A stretch of 64,000 nt of DNA from Symbiodinium natans (GCA_905221605.1 CAJNDS010002425.1:117001-181000), one strand, 5' to 3'. Counted from the stretch's first letter, positions 21,422-31,499 are shown. Made by a program: numbers and translations. Notes: a model not told the origin generated them from the letters alone.

Positions 21422-23322
21422 GGGTATGTCTGCAATATCGGGCTATATACATACAGTATACTGTATTAACCCCCCCCAAAACCCTACTCTAAATGTTACT
21501 CTTTCTTTTTTGTTTGTTTGGGCCGGGGGGGACCGTACTCGTCCCGGACCTCCCTTCTTATCGTATATCCGAGCCCTCAAACAAGAAGTAGGGGGAGGTA
21601 GACCGAATGAAGCCGAAATACCTCCCGTCGGACCTGTTCCGTGCGCGAGACCCCGAACCAGCAATCTTTGCCCCCAGTTCGGTGCGGAGCAGATGCACTG
21701 GAGAACGCCGAGGGCCCCAGTTGCTTTTTTGTTTCAGGGTTTGTATAGGGTTTGGGGTTGCCGGAGAGTCTCCGTACCCGGTTTCTTCTCGTGTCCCAAA
21801 CAAACAAGAGCACCCTTCGTCCCCAGGTGTCTCTTGAAGCGAGTGTTTAGGTTTGAGGGGTGAGCACTTGCGCGCCTGCTGCTCTGAACCCTAAACCCTA
21901 AACCCTAAACCCTTAACCCTCAGCAAGCTACAGATGAGGGTCCAGGAGCTTAGGGATCAGGGTTCAGGATGTTGGGGGGACTGAAGGTACAGACAGGGTA
22001 TCAAGGGATTTTGGGTCTTCGTGCCGCTCCTCTGCGCGCTTGAAAGCAGGGTCCCCCTAAGCCCTGTATGAAACCCCAGACCCTAAACCCTGGCCGAAGT
22101 CCAGCGCCAAAGCCACCCACCCTAAACCCTCGATCCAGGCTTTAAAGCCCGGAGCGTAGCTACCTTAGTAGCTGAGTGAGTACACCTTACACTTTTTTGG
22201 ATACCATAGCCCCCTATAAGACTGACCGTTTTGTACTTTTTCGGGGGTTTATGAACTCAGCAGCCAAGCTACCGAACCCTTTTTTCCCAACTCCTTGAGC
22301 CACAAGCCCGAAACCACAAGCACAGTCACTAAACCTGAAGCACCAACACAACCAAAAAAGGGCAAACAACAACGACTGCAAAGCCCTTGACCCTCCCCAA
22401 GCCCTGAAGCCCGAAGCCCCAAGCAAACCCCGCCGTTTCCCTAAACCCTAAACTAGACCCTAGACCTAAAGGCCTAGGCCCTCTTAAACCCTAAAACCCT
22501 AAACCCCCCTGCAGACATCCAAAGCCCTTAGCCCTAAACCCTATACCCTAGACCCTAAACCCTAACCCCTAGACCCTAAACCCTAGCCCTAAACCCTATA
22601 CCCTAGACCCTAAACCCTAAAACCCCTAACCCTAAACCCTAAACCCTAAACCCTTTCTATTTGAACAAATGCCCCAGGTATCTTAACTCCCGGTTTGACA
22701 CGGTGCGAACCATACGACCTGCAGCTTCGAGGCGCGCGCCCTTGAGTGGTCTGGGGTTTAGGGCTCAGGGCTTAGGTTTTAGGATTTAGGGTTTAGGGTT
22801 TAGGGTTCAGGGTTTAGGGTTTAGGGTTTAGGGTTTAGGGTTTAGGGTTTAGGGCTTAGGGCTTGGGGTTAGGGTTTAAGGTTTAGGGTTTAGGGTTAGG
22901 GGTTTTAGGGTTTAGGGTTAGGGGTTTTAGGGATTAGGGTTCAGGGTTTTAGGGTTTTTTTAGGGTTGAGGGTTGAAAGGGCTCAGAGTGCTTCGGGAAC
23001 ATCTGAACACTAGCTAAAGTCTTCACCCGAAACTCTGAGCCACAAACTCCGAACTTAGGCCCAAGGGTCTAGGGTTTAGGGTTTAGGGTTTAGGGTTTAG
23101 GGTTTGGCAGTGACTGAGTCTCATGCAAGAGCGCTTTGGGACCCGAAACCCCGAAACCCCAAAAGCCCTAACAAGACGAAACCCTGAGCACGAAACGTCA
23201 TAAACTGATGAACCCTAAAGCCCTCAGCCCTGAACAGCCCTAATCAGCCTAAAAACCCTTAACCGCCCGAACCCTGATCAAACCCTAAACCCTAAACCCG
23301 AATAGCCCCTATAAGCATGCAG
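21422..23322. other. Proposed FtsJ intron region, repeat-rich
   Basis: It contains overlapping open frames at 21443-21863 on both strands without recognisable motifs, a family M13 element (22161-22270), variant CCCTAGA/CCCTATA repeats (about 22440-22660) and TTTAGGG arrays (22785-22855, 23070-23106). The frames on opposite strands conflict, so no gene is called. Confidence 0.4.
22161..22270. mobile_element. MITE-like element, family M13
   Basis: GTAGCTGAGTGAGTACACCT and TTTATGAACTCAGCAGCC mark its two ends, with CATAGCCCCCTATAAGACTG between. The layout matches the copy at 15264. Confidence 0.6.
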
Positions 23323-23412
23323 GTCAAGCTTCGGCGAGATGTTTTACATTTGCAGCGGCTTCATTGGCCGCCAGAGCTTGGGAAGCGAGGCAAGGATACG
23401 AAGGAATTTGAG
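23323..23412 (+). CDS. FtsJ-like gene, C-terminal exon
   Basis: Between GCATGCAG| and GAG|GTACGT the frame reads VKLRRDVLHLQRLHWPPELG, then KRGKDTKEFE. This resembles the FtsJ C-terminus, where a helix is followed by a KPxxSRxxSxE(V/F)Y pattern; the Glu near the end would be the last of the K-D-K-E tetrad. The phase is 0 at both ends and fits both neighbours. The strong GTACGT donor supports it as a real exon. Confidence 0.6.
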
Positions 23413-23989
23413 GTACGTCCTTAGCAGGGGGGGTGGGCAACCAACCCTAAACCCTAAACCCTAAACCCTAAACCATGGCAACCAAATTCTCCTCCCCTCA
23501 ATTTGTCAGCTTTCCTCAGGCTCAACTCGCCTCTTCCTCTGGTTTTTGAGGGTTTGTTCCGTTGACTGGGCCTCGCCACAAAATCAACTTTCCTACCCAG
23601 GCCCCCTCCCCCTCTTCCCCCCCCCCCCCCACAAAAGCCCCTTGTAAGCCTTAGACCCTCAACCCTAAACCCTAAACACTGAAGGGACTAGTTCAAGCCC
23701 TGTAAGCCCTGCTCCCCCCCCTACTGCGCGACCCTCCCTGGCAAATGGCAGGCGCAAACCCACAGCAACTACCTCCTGAAATTCGAGGGAGTGTCTCCGA
23801 AGCATCTGAGCGTTTAGCCCTTTACCCTATGTGTGTAGTACCATTTTTTTTGGGAGGGGGGGGGGGGAGTAGCATCTAGAATTCCCTATAGCTAACCCAA
23901 AGGGGAACTACGTCGGAGCCTTCAGGTAGGGTTTAGAGGGACTGTCTGCTTAGGGCTCAGGGTCCAATGGTTTTGAGGCTTTCTTTGCC

Positions 23990-24064
23990 CTAAACCCTAA
24001 ACCCTAAACCCTAAACCCTAAACCCTAAACCCTAAACCCTAAACCCTAAACCCTAAACCCTAAG
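23990..24064. repeat. Telomeric array, CCCTAAA orientation
   Basis: About ten perfect CCCTAAA units run up to TAAG|TGC, so the last unit supplies the AG used as the acceptor of the proposed terminal exon. Confidence 0.9.
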
Positions 24065-24199
24065 TGCTTCTTGTGGGGCATGTCACATGTCCCTGGAAGC
24101 TATGAAAAGCAGGGAAGAAACGCTGCGTCGCGGCGCTGTGGGTATGTAAACATACAGCATAAAAGTAGCATGAATATCCAACTAAATAGGAAAATCTAA
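24065..24199 (+). CDS. FtsJ-like gene, candidate terminal exon
   Basis: In phase 0, matching the 23412 exon, the frame reads CFLWGMSHVPGSYEKQGRNA, continues through ASRRCGYVNIQHKSSMNIQL and ends NRKI with TAA at 24197-24199. The last part and the following 100 bp are AT-rich, as expected near a gene end. The segment has no diagnostic motif; it is placed by position and phase only. Confidence 0.35.
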   Translation, partial: CFLWGMSHVPGSYEKQGRNAASRRCGYVNIQHKSSMNIQLNRKI

Positions 24200-25078
24200 G
24201 GATTTAAGTATATACATGTATATATACTTTTATAAATAAATTAATAATTATATAAATCAATTTTAAAATATCAGCAAATATGATATGATATATATATATA
24301 TAGCCCAATTAGGGTTTCAGGGTATTTCGGTGGCACAGGCCTGCGTAGCATTCCCCGGTGCCACTCAGGTGGAGGAGTGGACCGGCGAGCTGCAGTGGCT
24401 CAGGGGGCAGGGCCTGCTCGATGAGACCGAGTCTTGCTAGCCCTGTGGTACCTTTTTGTTTGTTTTTCCCCACCTTCGGTGTGGGGTTGTTAGATTTTAA
24501 CCTCAACTCTTCTCCTCGCCCGGAACTCTTCTCCTCGCCCGGTCTACTCCTAGAGCCTCCCTGGAGAGACCAAACCCAGAAACTCCCTGGAGTGCCCAAC
24601 CCAACCCAGAGACTCCTGGAGTGCCCAACCCCAGAGTCTCCCTGGAGTGCCCAACCCCAGGATCTCCCTGGAGTGCCCAACCTCAGAGACTCCCTGCAGT
24701 GCCCAACCCTGGAGTGCCCAACCCCAGAGTCTCAACCCCAATTGCAAGCAAAAACGAAGAAAGCGTATTTGAATCAATGTGTCTTTGTTTGAACATCCTA
24801 TCTGCGCTCTTTCCTTTCAGCGAGGAGCAAGGTGGGGATGTTCGAAGTAAAATAATTTCCTTTTTGGGGGTCCAGGGTTCCCTTATAAAGTAACTATCCC
24901 CAAAATGGGTACTGGGTACCCTTGTCAGGTTTTTTTGGTTCAGGATTCCCAAAGAAAGTAACTACCTGAAGGCTCCAATGTAGTTCCTTCTTGGGTTAGT
25001 TCTAGGGGATTCCAGCATACTCCCCCAAAAAGGTACTACATAGGAGCCTTTGGGTAACCCCTGAAAAAGGGTACCCTT

Positions 25079-25252
25079 TGGGGATGTTACCCTCTTGTAC
25101 TAACAGTCCTTAATGGGGATTCTATTCGGAGGTACTATAGTCCCTCTGAAGGACTGTTAGGGTTTAGGGTTTAGGGTTTAGGGTTTAGGGTTTAGGGTTT
25201 AGGGTTTAGGGTTTAGGGTTTAGGGTTTAGGGTATGAGGGGGAGCATCCCAA
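25079..25252. mobile_element. MITE-like element, family M2, with telomeric array inside
   Basis: The arms GGGATGTTACCCTCTTGTAC and GAGGGGGAGCATCCC enclose ACAGTCCTTAATGGGGATTC and GAAGGACTGTTAG. An 84-bp TTTAGGG array (25149-25232) sits between the GGACTGTTAG and TATGAGGG arms, where uninterrupted copies have no repeat. Confidence 0.7.
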
Positions 25253-25470
25253 GGTACCCTTCCTACAATATGGCTACTGTGCAACCAAGGACTACGTCCC
25301 GCCGCCGCGGGACGCCCAAGATCCCGACAAAGCGGAGGGACGTCGAAAGCCCTAAACCCTAAACCCTAAACCCTAAACCCTAAACCCTAAACCCTAAACC
25401 CTAAACCCTAAACCCTAAACCCTAAACCCGGCCCGATAGGGATTCTAGTGCCCCCTATTAAGGACTGTTC

Positions 25471-25581
25471 CCCAAAGGGTCCATGTACCTATATGGTATA
25501 TACTTGGGGCCTCCAAGAGGTTCCCATATGGTAGCTTTAGGGCCCAAGTATACAGCTATATGGGTACATGGACCCTTAGGG
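25471..25581. mobile_element. MITE-like element, family M1 (near-perfect palindrome)
   Basis: The ends AAGGGTCCATGTACCTATAT and ATATGGGTACATGGACCCTT(AGGG) are inverted copies, and the centre pairs TACTTGGGGCC with GGCCCAAGTATA. It lies directly against M2-type arms (CTATTAAGGACTGTTC at the left). Copies are at 55168-55276, 58025-58133 and 63958 to the window end. Confidence 0.75.
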
Positions 25582-25933
25582 TTCGTATAAGGGCAGCTGG
25601 AGGGCGACTCAGCTTAGGCTCAGCCACCTAAACCCCGGAAGTGGAGCTGCATCGCCAGCTGTTGCGCGTGATCGAAGGTGGAAAAGCAACTAAACCCTAA
25701 ACCATCGGGTAGCTTATGGAGACTTCGAGTGGATCAGCGGGGGAGTGAGTGAGATTTGGGTTCAGCGCTTAGGCTTTAGGTCTCATAGGGCTTAGGGTTT
25801 AGTTTCGGGTTCACGGTTAGGCCTGGTAGGGCTTAGGGTTTAGGGTTTGGGCTTATAGGGTTTAGGGTTTAGGGTTTTTGAGTCGCCGTAGGCAAAGCAC
25901 GTCTTTTCAGGGCGTTGGGACACCGAACAAAAT

Positions 25934-26041
25934 CCTAGTAGTGTAAGGGGGACCCTTAAAAGGGAACCCTTCGTAACCCTCTTCTGGCCTCATTCAGAGG
26001 GTCTTTTTCCCCAAGGGTCCTCTTATAATCCTATCCCCTAC
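25934..26041. mobile_element. MITE-like element, family M6
   Basis: GTGTAAGGGGGACCCTTAAA and CTCTTATAATCCTATCCCCT resemble the ends of the 14431 copy, with the same TCAGAGGGTCT ... CCCCAAGGGTCC centre. Confidence 0.6.
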
Positions 26042-26186
26042 AAAACTCGATAGCCCTGAACCCGAACTTCGTTTAGGGTTTGGAATCAGTGTCTAGACTT
26101 AAGATTAGTTTGTATGCTTTTCACGATGTGGGGCTCAGTATACTACAGTGACTATACTGCTTAGCCTGTAATAAACCATGCTTGGA

Positions 26187-26308
26187 GGTTCATGGGTACG
26201 AAAAACCCCAACCATGTGTCTACTTATCACCTATTTAGAGGACTCAGGGGGCTTATAAGTGCAGTTGAAATTGGGGTTAATTTCCCTGAAGCTCCAAGTA
26301 CTACAGCA
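26187..26308. mobile_element. MITE-like element, family M3
   Basis: GCTTGGAGGTTCATGGGTAC at the left and CTGAAGCTCCAAGTA at the right, with ACTTATCACCTATTTAGAGG inside, match the family. Confidence 0.6.
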
Positions 26309-26455
26309 GCGCATCTTGCGCAGATAGGGTTTAGGCGGTTTAGGGTGTAGATGCCCGTGTACTTTAGCTTACAGGGCGAAGCATTGTGCCATTTCGGGCT
26401 TTTGGGATCAAGCTTTGTCTGGGTGCCGCGGTTTGACGCATAGCAGGTTCAAGGG

Positions 26456-26570
26456 GCTAAAGGAGGGACCCTTTACAAGGGACCTTAGAGGTTATTTAGG
26501 GGTTATTTAGGGGCCACTTGGGTATCTCGGGACTCTATAAGGTATATCTGGGGTGTGATATAGGGGTTTC
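26456..26570. mobile_element. MITE-like element, family M5, just upstream of a gene start
   Basis: GCTAAAGGAGGGACCCTTTA and GGGACCTTAGAGGTTATTTA match the copy at 4400. The ATG of the next gene follows within about 10 bp of its right side, so the element may form part of the 5' UTR or of an upstream intron. Confidence 0.6.
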
Positions 26571-26578
26571 TTGCAAGA

Positions 26579-27152
26579 ATGCTGCTGCCCTGGTCGATTC
26601 TTGCCCTCAGCTTGGGCACGACCTCCTCAAGTGTGCTGCCATGGCGCAAGCAGTACCTAGGACCCGAACTAGGCCCTCATTTTGTTTGTCCTTTTAGGGT
26701 TTGGGTTCCCTTGCAGAATTCCCTTACAACAAACCAAAGAGGGTAGGTACCCTTTTTCTTCCTAGGTTGCTCCTGGGGCTAGGTACGCTGCTCCCTCGTG
26801 CAGTGGTCGAGTCACTGGGCACTCATTTACACGCAACTTTGAGTGCGTGCCGCCCAACAACTTCATGGGCGAGCACTGGGTAAAGGCCTTCTGCAATGAG
26901 ACCGACGGCAACGTGACTTTTGAGCGGTATGAAGGTGCGGCGTGTACTGGTAATATTATCCAGACTGAAACGTTTCCGTCAGGCTGCACTCAGTGCACTG
27001 ATCCGGGGTACACTTGCTATGGCGGCGGGCTGCGCAGCATCTCCATAAGATGCCAAGACAGCGCTGCCAGTGACAGAGCGCATCCTGCTGCGACGTGGTC
27101 CAAGTGTCTTTCTATTTGGTGGCTCTTCGCCGTCTTTCCTGCCGCTGTTTAG
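26579..27152 (+). CDS. Small secreted Cys-rich protein, two exons (26579-26652, 26783-27152)
   Basis: Joining the two exons gives 444 nt: 147 codons plus TAA/TAG-type stop in one frame. Exon 1 reads MLLPWSILALSLGTTSSS, a typical signal peptide, then VLPWRK. Exon 2 continues YAAPSCSGRVTGHSFTRNFE and a Cys-rich domain (CVPPNNFMGEHW, FCNETDGNVTFERYEG, AACTGN, SGCTQCTDPGYTCYGG). The last residues, CLSIWWLFAVFPAAV, are hydrophobic, so a GPI anchor signal or a tail anchor is possible. NET and NVT are potential N-glycosylation sites. The family is not recognised. The intron is exactly an M7 element plus one copy of its GTAC target duplication, so splicing restores the uninterrupted frame. That fit is strong support for the model. 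Confidence 0.72.
26657..26782. mobile_element. MITE family M7 acting as a complete intron (introner)
   Basis: A 126-bp element with ends CTAGGACCC and GGGGCTAG is flanked by GTAC on both sides (26653-26656 and 26783-26786). The proposed intron 26653-26782 starts with the GT of the left GTAC and ends with the AG of the right terminus. The core GGGTTCCCTTGCAGAATTCC and CAAAGAGGGTAGGTACCC match other family members. Confidence 0.8.
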
Positions 27153-28084
27153 CGAATCGAGCATGATCGGGGACCGTGAGAAAGGGACACGGACCTTCGA
27201 ATCCACGTCTTGCCCCCCCCCCCCCCCCCCCCGCGCCCCGACACAGAATGTCAAAGAAAAGGGAGCGTTGAATTGAAGTGAATTGATGTCACCTATAACT
27301 TGCCATGCTGTAGTAGTACTAGAGTAGCTCGCCTCAGTATTCGTAGGCAGGCATGCAGACCCGGAAAGTACCACAACTACACGCACCAGACGGCTGGCTT
27401 GTACGTCCTGTCAAGTGATTTGGTATGGGTTATGCGGGATCAAGAAAGGATGGACGCTGCAGTGAGTATAGTATACAATCATAGCACAAGTATTGCAGGA
27501 AGGAATTGTAACAAAAAAAACAATTCAGCAAAAGACATAGTTTGCTGGGTCATGTTTTACACGAAGGTAACAGTGATTTTAAGAAAGTCAAAATGTCCCA
27601 GAACACAAAATACATTCACGGATGCATTAGTTGGCTGTGCTTTGGTAGCGCGCTCCGGGAGTGTGTGGCTGCAAAAACTTTTTTTCTGTACTCTGCTACA
27701 GTACAATCTACTCTTTGTTGGAGTATAGCATGCCAGAATATCATGTAAAGTAGTATAGCAGAGTGTAGTACTGTGTCAACGAGACAAACAAGCGACTTCA
27801 ATTGGGTCCTTGAGGCCCCCAGGAAATGTAAGCAAACGGGCTCCTGAAATGAAGCAAGGTCCCTGACTTTATACTTTGCACTATAAATTAAGAAAGAAAT
27901 GTATATATATATATATATACTGCAATGATTCTACATTATTCTGCAGTATTCTATAGTATACTGTAGTAGACCGTAGTAAACGACAATATGCCATCAGCTA
28001 GGGGTAGCAGTAGTATACTTACTCTTTTTCGTGCGGCGACTAAATTGGTGCAGAGGTTGAATCAGCAGGTTGTGTTTGAGCTTT
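27153..28084. other. Telomere-free 3' flank
   Basis: Over 900 bp without TTTAGGG, unusual for this window. It contains a C run at 27215-27231, a (TA)n tract at 27900-27920 and GTAGTATAC-like words (27720-28020). An open frame of 142 codons (27300-27728) has no recognisable features and is probably chance. Confidence 0.5.
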
Positions 28085-28182
28085 AGGGTTTAGGGTTTAG
28101 GGTTTAGGGTTTAGGGTTTAGGGTTTAGGGTTTAGGGTTTAGGGTTTAGCGGTTTTTGTTGGGTCTTCTGGGGGGATTGCAG

Positions 28183-28751
28183 GATTTGGCTTGTAAGGTT
28201 GGCATGGCTTGCAAGGGTAGTCTTGTAGCTGATCGGGTTGCGGGTAATCCTGTTCCGGGTGGTCCTACAACGCTGCAACACCCTAAACCCTCAACCCCAA
28301 ACCCCAAACCCCAAACCCCAAACCCTAAACCCTAAACCCTTAGAGCATCGCCGCAGTCGTCTTCCCTGGGGAAGCTTAGTCTGCGCTCCTCCCTTGCTGG
28401 TCGCAGAAAGCCCTGTGAAGCGGAGGCCACCCCGAAACCCAAATGTCCCGAAACCAAACTCCCTCGGGACTGGGCTTAGGGTTTAGGGTTTAGGGTTTAG
28501 GGTTTCCAGGCAAGAGAAGAACTGTTAGACACCCTGAGCTCCCAGGCCCGAAGCCCTGGTTAAACCCTAAACCCTAAACCCTAAACCCTAAACCCTAAAC
28601 CCTAAACCCTAAACCCTAAACCCTAAACCCTAAACCCTAAACCCTAAACCCTCAGCAAGCCAGGCATGGTGCGAGGTTCAGGACCTCGTAGCTTAGCTGC
28701 GGCCGCCTTGCTGGTCGCATTGTTTCGGTGGGGCGCTCGTGTGCAGCAAGG
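28183..28751 (+). CDS. Unrecognised gene, three phase-compatible exon-like blocks
   Basis: Block 1 (28183-28274) reads DLACKVGMACKGSLVADRVA then GNPVPGGPTT and could end at a GC donor in phase 2. Block 2 (28344-28473) starts in phase 2 and reads ASPQSSSLGKLSLRSSLAGR then RKPCEAEATPKPKCPETKLP. It ends TGG|GCTTAGGG, or with GCT-TAG as a stop. Block 3 (28666-28751) contains ATG and MVRGSGPRSLAAAALLVALF then RWGARVQQ, a signal- or transit-peptide-like stretch, and ends at GCTTAGGG. Block 3 may be the first exon of a separate gene. Telomeric arrays separate all blocks. Confidence 0.4.
28562..28652. repeat. Telomeric array, CCCTAAA orientation
   Basis: Thirteen near-perfect CCCTAAA units in line before block 3; an opposite-orientation array follows at 28755-28835. 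Confidence 0.95.
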
Positions 28752-28835
28752 GCTTAGGGTTTAGGGTTTAGGGTTTAGGGTTTAGGGTTTAGGGTTTAGG
28801 GTTTAGGGTTTAGGGTTTAGGGTTTAGGGTTTAGG

Positions 28836-30240
28836 GCCTCTAGGACTCTGGGGTGGGGATGTAGTTTGGGTTTAGAGTTGAGGGTTTGGGGTTTGGGGGT
28901 GCTCTTTGTTTGTTTTGGGCCTGCTATCCGTGCGCGGCTACAGGGAATCCAGTAAGCTGTGCCTGAAAAGGGCATCCATGAGTGGAGCGCTTCGGTTTTG
29001 GACTCAGCGCCTTAACCAATGCGGGTGTAGGGGGAGCCATGGTTGAAGGCATACCGAGAGGGGCCGTGCCCCCAAAGCGGACCCTGATTCTTACTCCCGG
29101 TGTTCACTCAACCCTAAACCCTAAACCCTAAACCCTTATTTAAACCCTAGATTGCCCCTATACCTCAGTAGCCCCTTCTAGCTCTATCTGATCACACGGA
29201 CGCTGATGGCTTTGTCGCAGGTTTGTCTCTTCCCAGGCTGTCTGCTTTACTGAAAGTATGAAGCCCCTGTTTTAGGGTTTTAGGGTTTTAGGGTTTTAGG
29301 GTTTTAGGGTTTTAGGGTTTTAGGGTTTTAGGGTTTTAGGGTTTTAGGGTTTTAGGGTTTTAGGGTTTTAGGGTTTTAGGGTTTTAGGGTTTTAGGGTTT
29401 TAGGGTTTTAGTGTTTTAGGGTTTTAGGGTTTTAGGGTTTTAGGGTTTTAGGGTTTTAGGGTTTTAGGGTTTTAGGGTTTTAGGGTTTTTGGGTTTTTGG
29501 GTTTTTGGGTTTTTGGGTTTTAGGGTTTTAGGGTTTTAGGGTTTTAGGGTTTTAGGGTTTTAGGGTTTTAGGGTTTTAGGGTTTGGGGGTTTTGGGGTTT
29601 TGGGGGTTTGGGGTTTAGGGTATAGGCATAGGGTTTAGGGAATTTCCTGGATAGCAGTCAGAGCCTGAGTTTGGGGTTGAGGGTCCCTACGCCCTAAGCC
29701 TTAAAGCTACAAGCCCTTAACCTTCTTCTACTCTTTGTGAAATGGGTGCGCTGGGTAGATGGGGGATTCTCTACAATATGGCCCCGTTGGGGTACCCCAG
29801 AATTTAGAGAACTCACCATATAAGAATTCCCCAAATCAGGACCCACATTAAGGAACCATATGCTACTACCCTACGAGTGGAGCAGGTTCTGGACCCCTGC
29901 GATAGAGGAGCCAGACTTTGTGAACGGTCTGGCAGCGGTGCAGCTCTCAGCCTAACACTAAACCCCAAACCCTAAACCCAAACCCAAAACCCTCAAAGAC
30001 AACTCCTCAACTCCTGCAACTTCTCAAACGCCGATGGCAGCGAAGCGTGGTAAAGCTGAACCAAGCATCCTGTTTACCCGTTGCCCTAAACCCGGAACCC
30101 TAAACCCTAAGCCCTCAACCCCTTTCATGTGAAACCCTTACCCCCTTAAAACCTTACCTTAAATCCTAAACCCTAAAAACCTAGACCCTTTGAACCCTAA
30201 ACCCTTTAAACCCTTACTCTCTTTAAACCTTAAACCCGTA
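28836..30240. other. Repeat-rich stretch with one exon-like island
   Basis: Apart from the octamer array at 29268-29590 (separate entry), the island 29870-29955 is open and reads EWSRFWTPAIEEPDFVNGLA then AVQLSA with TAA. A MITE-like palindrome lies near 29770-29870. Islands at 28920-29060 and 29180-29260 show no clear frame. Confidence 0.35.
29268..29590. repeat. TTTTAGGG octamer array (~40 units)
   Basis: Homogeneous TTTTAGGG units run over 300 bp with one short block of TTTTTGGG and one TTTTAGTG. The unit is 8 bp, unlike the 7-bp unit elsewhere in the window. After 29582 it decays into TTTGGGG-like sequence. Confidence 0.95.
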
Positions 30241-31252
30241 TGCTCAGAGATCTTCAGCGAAGAGCAAATCGTCAAGCTTTCCGGGGCCTGATCTTGAGCC
30301 GGGGTCGGCCCTAAACCCTAAACCCTAAATCCTAAACCCTAAACTCCACCTAAACATTAAACCCCAAGCTCGGGGGACATCCGGGATTCCGGCGCCAGGG
30401 GTACCTTAGGGGCGCTCCGAAGCGTCGAGGGTTTCGGGCGTTTAGGGTTAGGGCTTGGGGTTTAGGGTTTAAGATTTGGGGTTTAGGGTTTTGGGTTTAG
30501 GGTAACATCCCAGAACTTCGACGCCTAAGCCCACACAAACCCGAACCTGAACCAATATTAGACCATAGAGGCCCATATAACCCCACATAAACAGTAAACT
30601 CATAGAAAACCCATAGAAACCCATAGACGCCCACAGACACACATGCAAAGCCATGTCAAACCTAAACCCTGAGCCCTAAACCGCGACTCAAGTCTTGAAC
30701 ATCTCCGGACATCTCTAGACCCCCCTACTTTTGCTCATCGGCAGCTAACAAGCCATCCTTAAAGCCTAAACAGCCCAAGCACCTAGTTCCCTCAACTATA
30801 TGACTATATATATATATATATATACATAAATGAAACCCTAAACCCTAAACCCCATACAACTCCTAAACATTCCCTAGTCCCCCGAAGCATCCCGAACTAA
30901 ACCCCCTTGGGTTGGCTCCGGTCGGCTAGTGTCGCGCAGATCCTTGCGGCAATGGTTGTGCCATGTTGTGCCGAGGGTTTAGGGTAGGGTTTAGGGTTTA
31001 GGGTTTGGGGTTAGCGTCTGTAGGATTTTGGGTTTAGGGTTCGGATTTACGGTTACGGGGTAATTAAGAAGTTGAAGGGGCTCGCCTGCAGCTTGTTTTT
31101 GGATCACAGAAAAGCCGACCCAGTGGGTGACGCGGATGCCAACGCGCGCAAGGGCGACTCTGTTGGCACCCGTCGTGCATGTCCGTGGAGCTTCCCTCGA
31201 AGTTGGAGGACGGCCAAGCTGGATTGGATGACGCTCAGAGAATATGCACTTG
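30241..31252 (+). CDS. Exon-like blocks, unrecognised
   Basis: Open islands include about 30240-30310 (MLRDLQRRANRQAFRGLILS), 30930-30976 (VAQILAAMVVPCCAE, ending GAGG|GTTTAGGG) and 31069-31252. The last is 184 nt and reads KKLKGLACSLFLDHRKADPV, GDADANARKGDSVGTRRACP and WSFPRSWRTAKLDWMTLREY, then ALG. It ends CTTG|GTACC exactly where an M8 element begins, so the element's own GT could serve as donor. No family assigned. Confidence 0.4.
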
Positions 31253-31357
31253 GTACCATTTTGACCCGTATTTTGTTGGTCCAAGGTTCCCTGGTATATA
31301 AAGAGTTCAACCCCAGAAAGGGTACCCTGATGATATGATGGCTACTGGGCTACCAAG
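31250..31357. mobile_element. MITE-like element, family M8, abutting an exon
   Basis: It begins CTTGGTACCATTTTGACCC and ends ATGGCTACTGGGCTACCAAG. The ends CTTGGTA/TACCAAG are perfect inverted heptamers containing a GT donor and an AG acceptor. Confidence 0.65.
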
Positions 31358-31499
31358 TTTTTATTATAGGGTTGAGGGGAAGGCTTTTTGGGGTTTCCAA
31401 AACCAGCTCTCCTTGCTTTTGGTATGACCGCCCCTCTGAAGCCTAAAGCCTAATTAAAGCCTAAACCCTAAACCCTAAGCCCCAAACCCTAAATAAGCC

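Larger units (their letters stand above)
24200..26455. other. Intergenic repeats and a CCTGGAGTGCCCAACCCCAG minisatellite
   Basis: An AT-rich segment reaches 24302. A minisatellite of about 23-bp units (CTCCCTGGAGTGCCCAACCC) covers about 24560-24735; overlapping long frames on both strands there reflect the repeat. MITE-like elements M8 (partial), M2, M1, M6 and M3 follow. Telomeric arrays lie at 25149-25232 and 25349-25430. No supported gene. Confidence 0.6.

Noticed and set aside
24309-24792. Frames of 123-144 codons with repeated GHSR or CPTPESPWSAQPQ-like motifs on both strands
   Set aside because: They follow a 23-bp minisatellite; both strands are open and neither has a recognisable start or domain.
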